Positions 51,581 through 61,724 are shown, counted from the stretch's first letter. The stretch is 64,000 nucleotides of DNA from DATFVA01 sp963743325 (GCA_963743325.1 CAVUOZ010000010.1:372001-436000); one strand, 5' to 3'. Notes: a model not told the origin generated them from the sequence alone. Program-made: numbers and translations.

Positions 51581-53193
51581 TTTAGATTTGCCAGGTCTTT
51601 TGCCTCATCAAACAAAGTAACCGCCTTGAGCATTTGGCTGTCGGATGAAAGTAAAACAGAATACCAGCCCTCATTTTTCCAGAAATCTCTGGCAATTTCG
51701 GCTTTAAGTCTTGTCCCGATATAATTCTGGTCCTTATTGTATTCTTTCTCATCAAATTTTACATTCCTGGATCCGGCAAAAGCAATGAAGTTATTAAAAT
51801 CATCTTTCGAAAAATTGAAACTCTGTATAAATAAGTCCATGCTGCCTTTGAATTTATCCTGAATGGCTTTGGCATGTCTATCAAGATATTTCAAAGCAAA
51901 CTCGTAAAATACATTGTTCTTCATCAGATCAGTTGTGTATTCAGTGAAATTGTCTGATCTGACTATATAATCAGGAGTGATTCCTCCGCCCCCATAAACG
52001 ATTCTTCCTGCATTGGTCTTATAAACCGGTTTACTCGAATCTTTTTCAGCTGAATGACTGAGATTATCCCCCTCTGCGTCTTTTTTTCCCCCGGCTTCAG
52101 AATAATATTCCTCCGTATCCTTAAGATTTTTATAGTCTCTCTGTATTAATCTGCCGGAAGGAGTATAATATCTTGAGATAGTCAATCTTAAAGCCGAATT
52201 ATCAGAGAGTTCAAACTGTCTCTGTACAAGACCTTTACCGAAAGTTGTTTCCCCGACTATCAATCCCCTGTCCCAATCCTGTATTGCTCCGGAAACAATT
52301 TCACTTGCGGAGGCGCTGCCATTATTAACAAGAATTATCAATGGTGTTTTTTCAAATTCTGACGATTCTGATGCGAAAAAATCTTCATTGAAATCACTTT
52401 GTCTGCCCTTTGTATAAACTATTTTCTTTTTACCTGAAATAAATAAATCGGATATTTTAACCGCCTGGTTTAAATATCCGCCTGGATTTCCCCTTAGATC
52501 AAGCACCAGTTGCTGCATACCCCGTCTCTTCAAATCATTTAATGCTTCTTTTAACTCATCATAGGTCGTCTCTGAAAACCTTGAAACACTTACATAACCT
52601 GTTTTATCATTGAACATTAAATGAGTATCAACCGAGTAAAGCGGAATTTTATCCCGTGTAATTTCATAGTCAATTATCTTATCCGTTTCCGGTCTGTAAA
52701 TGGTAATCTTGACTTTAGTGCCTGCATCCCCGCGCAAATTATCTCTTACTTCATCATTTGTAAATCCGACTGCATCATTGCCATTTATTTTTATAATACG
52801 GTCTCCTGACATTATTCCCAGGGCTTCACTGGGCCCCCCCGTGATTGGTGAAACTACGGTAATTGTGTCATTTACAACCTGGAACTCTATCCCAATTCCC
52901 TCAAAATCTCCACGGAATGATTCTTCAATATTTTCAACCTGGTCTGCCGGAATATAAACTGAATGCGGATCGAGTTTGGCAAGCATTCCATTAATTGCTG
53001 CTTCCACCAGTCTGGGAGTATCAACTTTTTCCACATAATATTTTTCTGTATAGGTAAGAACATCGTTAAATTTAATGATGTTGTCTCTCAGGTTATCGTC
53101 TGAAAATACTTTTTCGATCTGGGTTCCTAACACAATTCCCAGCGTCAGGATTATAATTAGATAAGGAATTCTGAATTTGCCAGCTTTCATCAT
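51577..53193 (-). CDS. S41 C-terminal processing peptidase
   Basis: 538-residue periplasmic serine protease. Signal/anchor helix (about 10-25), then DPHSVYIPAD, a PDZ domain (about 90-175), LDLRGNPGGYLNQAV, NNGSASASEIVSGA (catalytic Ser) and TFGKGLVQ (catalytic Lys). The extension beyond about 390 is typical of Bacteroidota CtpA. Roles include processing of T9SS or envelope proteins; the substrate is not known. The operon continues with DUF3108 and precedes the Wzi-like gene by 7 nt. Confidence 0.93.
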   Translation of the reverse strand: MMKAGKFRIPYLIIILTLGIVLGTQIEKVFSDDNLRDNIIKFNDVLTYTEKYYVEKVDTPRLVEAAINGMLAKLDPHSVYIPADQVENIEESFRGDFEGIGIEFQVVNDTITVVSPITGGPSEALGIMSGDRIIKINGNDAVGFTNDEVRDNLRGDAGTKVKITIYRPETDKIIDYEITRDKIPLYSVDTHLMFNDKTGYVSVSRFSETTYDELKEALNDLKRRGMQQLVLDLRGNPGGYLNQAVKISDLFISGKKKIVYTKGRQSDFNEDFFASESSEFEKTPLIILVNNGSASASEIVSGAIQDWDRGLIVGETTFGKGLVQRQFELSDNSALRLTISRYYTPSGRLIQRDYKNLKDTEEYYSEAGGKKDAEGDNLSHSAEKDSSKPVYKTNAGRIVYGGGGITPDYIVRSDNFTEYTTDLMKNNVFYEFALKYLDRHAKAIQDKFKGSMDLFIQSFNFSKDDFNNFIAFAGSRNVKFDEKEYNKDQNYIGTRLKAEIARDFWKNEGWYSVLLSSDSQMLKAVTLFDEAKDLANLK

Positions 53194-53200
53194 TTCTCCG

Positions 53201-54859
53201 TTAGATTTTAATACTTAATGTAAGCATTATATCCAGGTATTCATTCTTTACGGCCTGTAAAGATTCATTTAAATAATCAAGTTCCAGCATTAAAAAATAT
53301 TCGTTTACGGGTTCATAAATCATTTTCAAAGTATACAACCTTGAGTATTCTTTATAGCCATCGAGAAAGTTCACCTGTTCGGAGTCAAAAGTTCGGTGTC
53401 CGAGTGAAACATCACCGCCGACATTTTCTTTTACTGATCCATCTTCATTAAGCGGATTTGCTCCATGTATTTTAAAATCATAAATGAATGAGAGTCCGAG
53501 CCTGTTGTTAAACCTATAATTTATTTCAGTTAAAAACAATTCAGTGTTAGGATCAGAAAAAGAACTGAGATTATACCCGAAACTTGTATAATTGTTTCTT
53601 ATCAATCGGTGTGTATACACATAAGGATCAATTTTTGTAAACTGCAGTTTTATTCCCATAGGCAGTACTTTATAAAGAAGCTCAGAATAAACACCTGCAT
53701 CCAGGATGGTCTGATTGCCCCACCAGCCGGTCCCCGCTTTTTCGAATGAAAAATCGTCTATAAGCAGCGTAGCGTAAAATTTTAATCCATCAATGCTTTT
53801 ATTATTTAGATCAAAAAATAACATCGCATTATCCCTGTCCCTGTTAGAGTGCTCAACCGATTTGTAGAAGGTAAAGGGATTTAAATAACTTAAATCTACC
53901 GGCCTTCCGCCATATATCACTACTTCACCTGCCCCGAAGTTGATATGTTTTGAAATATTAAATCCTATCCTGTGATAGGCCATATACTTGGACTCAATGA
54001 CATGAACGCCTCCGGTTAACGTATCCTGGGCATAATATTCCTGTCCAAGCAGCTGGGCATGGAAGAAAGTATAACTGAAAAATTTATATTTGATATTCAT
54101 CCCTATATAATCAAATAAAGGAACGTTATTTCCGAGAATGATCTTATCCAATCCATAACCGACATTCATTCTGTCACTTCCGTATTTAAACCTGATTAAA
54201 TCAAAATCGGCTGTGAGATATCCCTGGGTTTCATCAAAAAAAGTTTCTGTCTGATTTTCATTAAATTTATAATTGTATCTCAGATCAGAATTCAGATATG
54301 CTGCTTCCCTGTCACCAAAAACATTTCCATCAGTTCCTTTTATTAAAAATCCGAATTTATTCAAAATAGTTCCGCGAATTTCACCGCCGATTATTCCCAG
54401 GAAAGCTGAAGGTTTACTATCCGAACTAATATCATTTTTATACAGCAGACTGCCTTCACCGGTAAGGTTTATGAAGAGATTTATTTTATCGGGATCATTG
54501 TAAAAGAATAAATATTTTTGCTTCTGAGAAAGGAAGTTGTAATTCCCCCCTTCAATTATTCCAATTGAGTTTTCGAGCGTGCCGGTTAATTCATATTCAA
54601 ATTCAACTTTTAGATCATCCAGAAAATTCTTATCAGATTCATCCAGTTTTTGTTCAGCCTGAATCACTTTTCCCAGATATTCTGCAATTTCTTTTCTTGT
54701 CTTGGGAATCTCAAACGAATTGTAATCGGGAATTATCTGCAAAGTCTCCATTCTTTCCAGGAATTCATATACCCTGTTATCCTGAGGGACATATTCTGTT
54801 TGAGCATATAAAACGGTGCAGACTAGCATTATTAAAGAAAAACTTAAAATGAGCCGCAT
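53201..54859 (-). CDS. Wzi-like outer membrane beta-barrel
   Basis: 552 residues with a signal peptide (RLILSFSLIMLVCTVLYAQ), a helical periplasmic part (about 25-100) and an 18-strand-like barrel with alternating aromatic strands. YGGRPVDLSYLNPFTFYKSVEHSNRDRDNAMLFFD matches the capsule assembly Wzi family. It likely attaches or exports a surface polysaccharide. A glycosyltransferase directly upstream (1-nt spacing) supports this. Confidence 0.8.
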   Translation of the reverse strand: MRLILSFSLIMLVCTVLYAQTEYVPQDNRVYEFLERMETLQIIPDYNSFEIPKTRKEIAEYLGKVIQAEQKLDESDKNFLDDLKVEFEYELTGTLENSIGIIEGGNYNFLSQKQKYLFFYNDPDKINLFINLTGEGSLLYKNDISSDSKPSAFLGIIGGEIRGTILNKFGFLIKGTDGNVFGDREAAYLNSDLRYNYKFNENQTETFFDETQGYLTADFDLIRFKYGSDRMNVGYGLDKIILGNNVPLFDYIGMNIKYKFFSYTFFHAQLLGQEYYAQDTLTGGVHVIESKYMAYHRIGFNISKHINFGAGEVVIYGGRPVDLSYLNPFTFYKSVEHSNRDRDNAMLFFDLNNKSIDGLKFYATLLIDDFSFEKAGTGWWGNQTILDAGVYSELLYKVLPMGIKLQFTKIDPYVYTHRLIRNNYTSFGYNLSSFSDPNTELFLTEINYRFNNRLGLSFIYDFKIHGANPLNEDGSVKENVGGDVSLGHRTFDSEQVNFLDGYKEYSRLYTLKMIYEPVNEYFLMLELDYLNESLQAVKNEYLDIMLTLSIKI

Positions 54860-55588
54860 TTACCTGACCTGTTCCCAGATTTTTGAAATAGATTTATTCT
54901 TAAGCCACACAGAAATACCGTTTTTAATCCACATCCACGTTACATTAAAATATCCTCTTTTGCGGAATCTTCTTGGTGATTCATAAATCCGTATTTTATT
55001 CGTAAATAATATACCGCCTTCACTTCTTATTCTCCTGTACAAATCAAAATCCTCCCCGGCAGCAAATTCTTCATTGTATCCGCCAAGTTTATCAAAAATA
55101 TTTTTTCTGATAATATGGCATTCACCCCTGCCCATCCCAATACCTATATTATTCAATAGCTGAAAATAATGGTTATAACAGAAATGAAAAAGAGTATCCA
55201 GTACAACCGCCTGCTCCGGATAAATCGATACATAACCTGTAAGAGCAAGATAATTATGTTTCTTAAAATTATCCTCGACAAAACGGAAGAAATTTATTGG
55301 TTTCTCTATCCGGACATCCCCATTAAAAAAAATCAGGACCTCTCCGGTTGCAAATCCGGCTCCTTTATTTCTGCCTTCGGCGATAGTTTGTATTTTATCT
55401 TCCGTGTGAACAATAAGAATATCTGCATAATCAATTGCGATTTTGACAGTATTATCCCTGCTTCCGCCATCGGAGACTATTATTTCCAGCTGGAATAATT
55501 TATTGAGTTCTGTATCGGTAAGCTGCTTTAATAGATCAGGCAGAAGCTTTTCTTCATTTAAAGTCGGAATTATTATACTGTATTTCAA
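54860..55588 (-). CDS. Family 2 glycosyltransferase
   Basis: 242-residue GT-A glycosyltransferase: YSIIIPTLNEEKLLPDLL, IIVSDGGSRDNTV, EGRNKGAGFATGEVLIFFNGDVRI (NGD in the DxD position) and AAGEDFDLYRRIRSEG (catalytic ED). The donor and acceptor are unknown. It is adjacent to the Wzi-like barrel, so a surface polysaccharide or glycolipid is likely. Confidence 0.85.
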   Translation of the reverse strand: MKYSIIIPTLNEEKLLPDLLKQLTDTELNKLFQLEIIVSDGGSRDNTVKIAIDYADILIVHTEDKIQTIAEGRNKGAGFATGEVLIFFNGDVRIEKPINFFRFVEDNFKKHNYLALTGYVSIYPEQAVVLDTLFHFCYNHYFQLLNNIGIGMGRGECHIIRKNIFDKLGGYNEEFAAGEDFDLYRRIRSEGGILFTNKIRIYESPRRFRKRGYFNVTWMWIKNGISVWLKNKSISKIWEQVR

Positions 55589-55626
55589 ATAATTTCCCTG
55601 CTAATAAAGATCCGTTTCTGTCATCT

Positions 55627-57135
55627 TCAACCTTTAACTTCCGGTCTCATCTGCGGAAAGAAAATGACATCCCGGATTGAAGACTGGTCAGTTAAAATCA
55701 TCACAAGCCTGTCTATTCCAACCCCAAGTCCTGCAGTAGGAGGCATTCCATATTCCAGTGCACGGATAAAATCCTCATCAATTCTTTGTGCTTCTTCATC
55801 CCCTTCTTCCATCATTTTCTTTTGTCCTTCGAAACGATTTCTCTGGTCAATAGGATCGTTTAATTCGGAAAACGCATTTGATATTTCTCTGCCGGCGACA
55901 TATCCTTCAAATCTTTCAACAAGTCCCGGTTTGGTCCTATGAATTTTTGCTAGCGGGGAAAGTTCAATAGGGTAATCCATAACGAATGTGGGCTGAATCA
56001 ATCCAGGCTGAACAGTTACACTGAAAATTTCGTCGATCAGTTTTGCTTTACCTTCAATTGTTTTTATATCTATCCCCAATTTTCTTGCTGTTTCTTTCAA
56101 TTCATCTATTTTAGCCGAGAGGATGTCAACTCCTGTTTTTTCCTTAATTGAATCAACCATTGAAATCCTTTTCCATCTTCCGGAAAAATCAATTTTATTA
56201 CCTTCATAGGTAAAATCATACCTGCCAAAAACTTCATTACAGATAAACCGAACCATTGTTTCAACAAAATCCATCATCCAGTTATAGTCCCTATAAGGAA
56301 CGTAGACTTCCATCATTGTAAACTCAGGATTATGAGTTCTATCCATTCCTTCATTTCTGAAATCTTTAGAAATTTCATATACACCGTTGAACCCTCCAAC
56401 GATTAATCTCTTTAAATATAACTCGTCGGCTATTCTTAAATAGAATGGCACATCAAGTGTATTGTGATGAGTCACAAAAGGTCTTGCAGCTGCACCTCCA
56501 TATAAAGGTTGAAGCACCGGTGTTTCGACCTCAAGAAACCCGGACTGATCAAGAAATCTCCTTAGTGAACTTATTACACGGCTTCGTTTTATGAAAACCT
56601 CTTTAATATGAGGGTTAACAACAAGATCAACATAACGCTGGCGGTATCTTAACTCTTTATCTGCAAATTGATCGTGTATTACTTTATTCCCCTGCTCATC
56701 CGTAGTTTCTTTTGCAATTGGCAGGGGTCTTAATGTTTTAGAGAGAACTTTCAAAGATCTGGTATGAATTGAAATTTCACCTGTTTTGGTTTTAAAAATA
56801 TAGCCCTGCACGCCCACGATGTCTCCGATATCAAGCAGTCTAAAAATATCGTAATCATCTCCTATATCATCCTTCTTCAGATAAATCTGTATCCTTCCGG
56901 CATAGTCCTGAATATGAGCAAAAGAAGCTTTGCCCATTCTCCGGATTGCCATAATTCTGCCGGCAATATTTACATCTCTCTGCTCCCCTTCCCTGTAATT
57001 ATCCTTGATTGACTTCGAATCGGTATCTACATCAAACGAATATGCATACGGTTCTATTCCTTTCGACTTCAACTGCTCAAGTTCTTCGTAGCGTCTCTGG
57101 ATCAATACATTTAAATCCTGCTGAGTGTTTTCCAC
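55627..57135 (-). CDS. lysS: Lysyl-tRNA synthetase, class II
   Basis: 502 residues: OB-fold anticodon-binding domain (about 50-150) and class II catalytic core with FRNEGMDRTHNPEFTMMEVY (motif 2) and GMPPTAGLGVGIDRLVMI (motif 3). The GTG at 57135 is preferred because AGGAGGG lies 4-5 nt upstream. An in-frame TTG at 57153 would place this site inside the gene. It charges tRNA-Lys. It is monocistronic between dacB and the glycosyltransferase. Confidence 0.93.
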   Translation of the reverse strand: MENTQQDLNVLIQRRYEELEQLKSKGIEPYAYSFDVDTDSKSIKDNYREGEQRDVNIAGRIMAIRRMGKASFAHIQDYAGRIQIYLKKDDIGDDYDIFRLLDIGDIVGVQGYIFKTKTGEISIHTRSLKVLSKTLRPLPIAKETTDEQGNKVIHDQFADKELRYRQRYVDLVVNPHIKEVFIKRSRVISSLRRFLDQSGFLEVETPVLQPLYGGAAARPFVTHHNTLDVPFYLRIADELYLKRLIVGGFNGVYEISKDFRNEGMDRTHNPEFTMMEVYVPYRDYNWMMDFVETMVRFICNEVFGRYDFTYEGNKIDFSGRWKRISMVDSIKEKTGVDILSAKIDELKETARKLGIDIKTIEGKAKLIDEIFSVTVQPGLIQPTFVMDYPIELSPLAKIHRTKPGLVERFEGYVAGREISNAFSELNDPIDQRNRFEGQKKMMEEGDEEAQRIDEDFIRALEYGMPPTAGLGVGIDRLVMILTDQSSIRDVIFFPQMRPEVKG

Positions 57136-57200
57136 TATCCCTCCTGAAACCAAAAATTATTTAAGTAAATTCATTTGAATTAGATTATAATGGGAAAAAA

Positions 57201-58694
57201 TTATTTCCGTCTGAAATTCGCCAGTCTTATACAGACAAGATCCTGCAAATTATCAACAAGTTTATAAGGAACAAGAAAATTATTTGCTATAATAGAAAAG
57301 GCAACCGGTTCATTATCACCTGTAAACGCGTAACCTGAAAGGCTTCTGACTTCATCCAGGTAACCTGTCTTTGCACGGACCTTATTCACTGCCTTAGTAT
57401 TCTTCATCCTTTTACCAAGGGAAGCATCAACTCCCGCAATTGGTAATGAATTAAAATAAGGAATGAAATATTTACTCTTGTACATATAATTTAATAGTGT
57501 CACAACCTGGCTCGGAGTCACAAGGTTCAGTCTCGATAGTCCGCTACCATCTGCAATAATCATGTCATCAGGATTTATTCCCATATCCTGCAGCATATCA
57601 TGCATAGCCTCAACACCATTATCTATGCTTCCGAAATCTTTTTCCTCGAATCCTATAGTTTTTAGCAACTGTTCGGCAAAAAAGTTTTCACTGTTTTTAT
57701 TAATTACTTTTATAATCTCTTTAAAGGGGGGAGAATAATAAGTGAATATTTTTTTTATTTGATTAAGTGAAATGGGTTCGGATGATGCATCGATATCAAT
57801 CGGGTATCCTTTTACGTCAATCCCTCGTGTCCTGAGTATTTTTTTTAGAACAACCATCGAATATTGAGTTGGATTGTTTACAGTAACATAAGTCTGCACT
57901 GAATCGCCATAATGTATTGTCCCGAAAACATTTACCAGATTAGTCCCTCTTTCTCTGTAAACATCAACACTGCTGGCAGAGTCTCCGTCTACTACCTGGA
58001 CATTGTTATTTATAACTACATAATTTATATCAGGAACGATTGAGACAACGGCTTTATTTGAATCAGTTGTAACGTTAATATTAACAACATTATCGTTAAA
58101 AGAAATCGGGCTTGAAGGAGCTTCAAACCAATAGCTTTCAAGATCCCAGGGCCATCCTTTGCCTAATGGTTTTTCGTCGAAATCATCATCATAACCTATA
58201 ATATTGCCTGTGATTTCATCGATCCCGATGGCCGCCAGAGAGTCAGCCCAGTCCTCATATACTTTAAATATATTATTATTATAAAATCTTCCTGATATTG
58301 TCGGGTCGCCCCTTCCCTCGATTACCAGGTCGCCGTCAAGTATCGAACCATCAATGTTTCCATTTATGTAGACATTAGTAGAAAAACGGTATTCAGGTCC
58401 GAGTAAATATAATCCTGCTGCGGTTGTGAATAGTTTTATATCTGATGCCGGAATAAATAATTTATTCTCATTCCTTTTATAGAAATATTCCCCGGTTTCG
58501 AGCGACTGGATTACTACACCCCACTGAGCGCTGCTGAAGTTCGGATCATTAAAAAGATCATCCATATCTTTCCAGAAATCCGGAATTGTGGAAAAAGAAT
58601 ACTTCGGCACGGTATCCTGCTTTATTTCCTGAGCCCTGATACCGGCGGATATTAGAATTAGAAATCCTGCAATTAGAATAGTTCTAGCGGCCAT
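57201..58694 (-). CDS. dacB: D-alanyl-D-alanine carboxypeptidase/endopeptidase (PBP4)
   Basis: 497-residue class C penicillin-binding protein. Signal peptide (about 1-22), then FIPASDIKLFTTAAGL (Ser-x-x-Lys catalytic pair), NKNSENFFAEQL (Ser-x-Asn), DGSGLSRLNLVTP and VRAKTGYLDEV (Lys-Thr-Gly). All three active-site motifs are intact. It trims or cleaves peptidoglycan cross-links. It overlaps rluB by 11 nt. Confidence 0.94.
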   Translation of the reverse strand: MAARTILIAGFLILISAGIRAQEIKQDTVPKYSFSTIPDFWKDMDDLFNDPNFSSAQWGVVIQSLETGEYFYKRNENKLFIPASDIKLFTTAAGLYLLGPEYRFSTNVYINGNIDGSILDGDLVIEGRGDPTISGRFYNNNIFKVYEDWADSLAAIGIDEITGNIIGYDDDFDEKPLGKGWPWDLESYWFEAPSSPISFNDNVVNINVTTDSNKAVVSIVPDINYVVINNNVQVVDGDSASSVDVYRERGTNLVNVFGTIHYGDSVQTYVTVNNPTQYSMVVLKKILRTRGIDVKGYPIDIDASSEPISLNQIKKIFTYYSPPFKEIIKVINKNSENFFAEQLLKTIGFEEKDFGSIDNGVEAMHDMLQDMGINPDDMIIADGSGLSRLNLVTPSQVVTLLNYMYKSKYFIPYFNSLPIAGVDASLGKRMKNTKAVNKVRAKTGYLDEVRSLSGYAFTGDNEPVAFSIIANNFLVPYKLVDNLQDLVCIRLANFRRK

Positions 58695-59388
58695 ATTTAT
58701 CTTTTATAACCTTAATTTCTTCGAGTGTTAATTTCCGGTATTCACCTTTGCTAAGATCAGCTCTGATACCGGCATAGCTGATTCTGTTAAGAGCCAAAAC
58801 TTTGTAACCTAAAGTACCGAACATATCCTTCACAAAATGATTTCTTCCTTCAACTGTGGTAACCCTCACCTGAGAAAAATTATTCTTACCCGACAGGATG
58901 ATTTTTGTAAATTTTCCCTTGCCCCCTTCCAGATATATTCCTTTTAATAATTTTTCTTGATCTTCGCGGGATAAAGGTCTGTTAAGGTTAACATCATACT
59001 CCCGGGGCACTTTATTACCGGGGTGTGTGAGAAGCTGGGAAAAATCACCGTCGTTTGTCAGAAACAGAACACCGGTTGTATTATAATCCAGTCTACCGAC
59101 AGGGTAGATCCTTTCTTTCGTCTTTATAAGATTGACAACAGTGCTCCGGTTCCTTTCGTCGCTGGTGGTAGTGACAATCCCGGAAGGTTTATTCAGAAGA
59201 TAATAGAGATGCTTCCGCGCAGTAATCCTTTCCCCATCAAGCAATATCTGATCTTTCTCCTCATCAATTTTATATGCCAGATCTGTAATGGTTCTGGAAT
59301 TCACGTCAACCCTGCCCTGCAGAATAAGCTCCTCAGCTTTCCTTCTTGAGGTAATGCCGCTTTCTGCAAGAAATCTATTCAGTCTCAT
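58684..59388 (-). CDS. rluB: 23S rRNA pseudouridine synthase RluB-type
   Basis: From ATG 59388, 234 residues. The S4 RNA-binding domain MRLNRFLAESGITSRRKAEELI is at the start. GRLDYNTTGVLFLTNDG carries the catalytic Asp, and RNHFVKDMFGTLGYKV follows. RluB modifies position 2605 of 23S rRNA in E. coli; RsuA/RluB/RluE cannot be told apart with certainty. A TTG at 59436 is open in frame inside scpB, but the family begins at the MRLN methionine. It overlaps scpB by 14 nt, a widely conserved gene pair. Confidence 0.9.
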   Translation of the reverse strand: MRLNRFLAESGITSRRKAEELILQGRVDVNSRTITDLAYKIDEEKDQILLDGERITARKHLYYLLNKPSGIVTTTSDERNRSTVVNLIKTKERIYPVGRLDYNTTGVLFLTNDGDFSQLLTHPGNKVPREYDVNLNRPLSREDQEKLLKGIYLEGGKGKFTKIILSGKNNFSQVRVTTVEGRNHFVKDMFGTLGYKVLALNRISYAGIRADLSKGEYRKLTLEEIKVIKDKYGR

Positions 59389-60028
59389 CGTTCTCAAATT
59401 TATTCTCTCCCGACTCTTTTTCAGCTGACTCTTCAAGCATATTCATCATAATTTTTCTTTTCTGTTCGATAAAATCTTCATCCTGCATTATTTCGTCCAG
59501 TTCTCTGGGCTTTGGAAGGTCACTGATTTTACTTAACGCAAAATACTTAAGGAATTCATCAGTGGTTCCATAAAGTAAAGGACGCCCTATGCTTTCTGCC
59601 CGTCCGGTTATAGTAATTAATTTTTTCTCGAGCAGAGTATTTAAAATATAATCCGAATTCACTCCGCGGATTGTTTCAAGTTCAGGTTTTGTCACCGGCT
59701 GTTTATAAGCTATTATTGCAAGAGTTTCAAGTGCCGCCTGACTAAGCCTTCTCTTACTTTTTTCTGAAGAGAGGAACCCGATATACTTAGCATATTCTTT
59801 GGCGCTCGCAAAAAGGTATCCATTAGCTATATTTATAATTCTAAAGGCAAAATTACCCTCTTCATATTTTTTATTTAAACTGGAAATACAACTGTCTATA
59901 TCATTTTGTGAAATTTCAATTTCTTCCCCGTCTATTGCTTTTACTGCCCTGATGATCTCACCGGAATTTATTGGTTCATCAGACGAGAATATAAGTGCCT
60001 CTATCACTGAGTTATAAATTTGTTCCAT
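59375..60028 (-). CDS. scpB: Segregation and condensation protein B
   Basis: 217-residue winged-helix partner of SMC-ScpA condensin: SVIEALIFSSDEPINSGEI (start), FASAKEYAKYIGFL, KRRLSQAALETLAIIAYKQPVTKPELETIRGVNSD. Tandem winged helices are complete. The acidic C-terminal tail is variable in the family. It is 1 nt from scpA and overlaps rluB, the usual scpA-scpB-rluB operon. Confidence 0.94.
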   Translation of the reverse strand: MEQIYNSVIEALIFSSDEPINSGEIIRAVKAIDGEEIEISQNDIDSCISSLNKKYEEGNFAFRIINIANGYLFASAKEYAKYIGFLSSEKSKRRLSQAALETLAIIAYKQPVTKPELETIRGVNSDYILNTLLEKKLITITGRAESIGRPLLYGTTDEFLKYFALSKISDLPKPRELDEIMQDEDFIEQKRKIMMNMLEESAEKESGENKFENDETE

Positions 60029-60029
60029 A

Positions 60030-60740
60030 TTAAACTCTCACCAAAACAAAATCATTAAATTCAGCTGATTCTTTTATTCCGATTGTACCCATTTTTGTCA
60101 TCTCTAACAGTGCGACAAATGTTACCACTACTCTGATCTTATCCTTCATACCTTCAATCAGGGAAAGAAAATGAAGTTCACCGAATTCTCCTAGTTTATC
60201 CAGTATAAATTGTATCTGCTGATCGATTGTCACGTTCATCTTAACAATATTATGCACGGGTACTTCTTTAAGTCCATCGATAACTCTCTTAAACGCCCTG
60301 GTAAGATCATAAAGAGTTATATTCTTGAGCAGAATATCGTACTCAGGGGGAGCTTCTTTTTCGTCAGCTGTAAAATTGCCTCTGAAGCTGAGCTTCCTCT
60401 GCTCCGACTCAAGCAGGGAAAACTCTTCTGCCATCTCCTTATATTGTTTATATTCGAGTAATGCCTGCACAAGTTCAGCACGGGGATCAATCTCCTCACC
60501 CTTCTCATCTATCTCCCGGGGTAAAAGCATCCTTACCTTTATATGCATAAGTGTAGATGCCATCAGAATAAAATCACCGGCTACTTCAAGATCGAGCATC
60601 TTTATCAGGTTCACGTAATCAAGAAATTCCCTTGTAATCCTGGAGATAGGAATATCGTAGATATTCAGCTCATCTCTTTTAATGAAAAAGAGAAGCAAAT
60701 CAAGCGGTCCTTCGAAATGATCAAGTTTAATCTTGTACAT
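60030..60740 (-). CDS. scpA: Segregation and condensation protein A
   Basis: 236-residue kleisin: KLDHFEGPLDLLLFFIKRDELNIYDIPISRITREFLDYV (N-terminal SMC-binding helix pair) and the C-terminal winged helix VTFVALLEMTKMG. It closes the SMC ring for chromosome condensation. No smc gene is in the window. It lies 3 nt after trpS and 1 nt before scpB. Confidence 0.95.
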   Translation of the reverse strand: MYKIKLDHFEGPLDLLLFFIKRDELNIYDIPISRITREFLDYVNLIKMLDLEVAGDFILMASTLMHIKVRMLLPREIDEKGEEIDPRAELVQALLEYKQYKEMAEEFSLLESEQRKLSFRGNFTADEKEAPPEYDILLKNITLYDLTRAFKRVIDGLKEVPVHNIVKMNVTIDQQIQFILDKLGEFGELHFLSLIEGMKDKIRVVVTFVALLEMTKMGTIGIKESAEFNDFVLVRV

Positions 60741-60743
60741 GCA

Positions 60744-61724
60744 TTATCCCAGCATCATTTTATCATGGACTTCTGACATCGTCTGCTGAGCAATTTTTTT
60801 GCCACGCTGTTCGCCGTCTTTTAATATATCTTTGACTTCATCAGGGTGCTTTTCATAATAACTTCTTTTTTCCCTGACCGGTTCAAAGAATTCTGCTATT
60901 TTAGAGCTGCAATTCATTTTACAATCAAAGCACCCCAGAGCTCCGGAACGGCATCCTGCTTCTATTTCAGGCACTTCCTCCGGATTGAATCTTTTGTGAT
61001 AAGCAAAAACTAGACAAATATCAGGATTTCCGGGGTCACCTTTCCTGATCTTCTGGGGATCAGTTACCGCTTTCTTCATTTTCATTTTTATGGTATCGGG
61101 ATCATCCGATAAAAGTATTGTATTGCCAAGAGATTTACTCATCTTTGAACTGCCATCAATACCGGGCAGCCTCGCAAACCTGGTCAACATCGGTTCCGGT
61201 TCGGGGAAAACATCACCATACTGGTTATTAAATTTTCTCGCAATTTCTCTGGAAATTTCAACATGCGGTACCTGGTCTTCACCCACAGGCACATAATTTC
61301 CTTTATACAACAGAATATCTGCTGCCTGAAGTACAGGATATCCTAGATGACCGAATATAACCGTTTCAATCTTTAAATCCCTTGCCTGTTCTTTTACAGT
61401 AGGATTCCTTTCAAGTCTGTTCACAGTGATAAGCATACTTAAAATGAGATTGAGTTCAGCGTGTTCTTTAATCCTTGACTGTCTGAACATCGGACTTTTT
61501 TGAGGATCCAGTCCCGATGCAAGCCAGTCAATTAACATCTCAATCGAATTTTCGTAGATATCTTTAGTATCAAGATTTGTTGTCAATACATGGTAATCCG
61601 CAATAAGGTGAAAATTCTGGTATTCATCCTGCAGTTTTACCCAGTTCTCAAGGGCGCCCACATAGTGTCCTATATGAAGCTTCCCTGTGGGACGCATTCC
61701 GCTGAGTATTCGTTTTTTCTGCAT
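60744..61724 (-). CDS. trpS: Tryptophanyl-tRNA synthetase
   Basis: 326-residue class I synthetase: LSGMRPTGKLHIGHYVGALENW (HIGH) and SSKMSKSLGN (KMSKS), with VPVGEDQVPHVEISREIARKFN. It also has a cysteine-rich insertion (CRSGALGCFDCKMNC, residues about 272-286) of the type seen in the zinc- or Fe-S-carrying TrpRS subgroup. The start ATG is preceded by an AT-rich leader. It leads the scpA-scpB-rluB-dacB operon. Confidence 0.95.
   Translation of the reverse strand: MQKKRILSGMRPTGKLHIGHYVGALENWVKLQDEYQNFHLIADYHVLTTNLDTKDIYENSIEMLIDWLASGLDPQKSPMFRQSRIKEHAELNLILSMLITVNRLERNPTVKEQARDLKIETVIFGHLGYPVLQAADILLYKGNYVPVGEDQVPHVEISREIARKFNNQYGDVFPEPEPMLTRFARLPGIDGSSKMSKSLGNTILLSDDPDTIKMKMKKAVTDPQKIRKGDPGNPDICLVFAYHKRFNPEEVPEIEAGCRSGALGCFDCKMNCSSKIAEFFEPVREKRSYYEKHPDEVKDILKDGEQRGKKIAQQTMSEVHDKMMLG

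Noticed and set aside
54565..54852. 95-codon plus-strand ORF inside the Wzi-like gene
   Set aside because: Shadow frame: no ribosome-binding site, no motif, and it is antisense to a signal peptide and a continuous barrel protein.
60325..60618. 97-codon Ser-rich plus-strand ORF opposite scpA
   Set aside because: Low-complexity reverse complement of a highly conserved kleisin gene.
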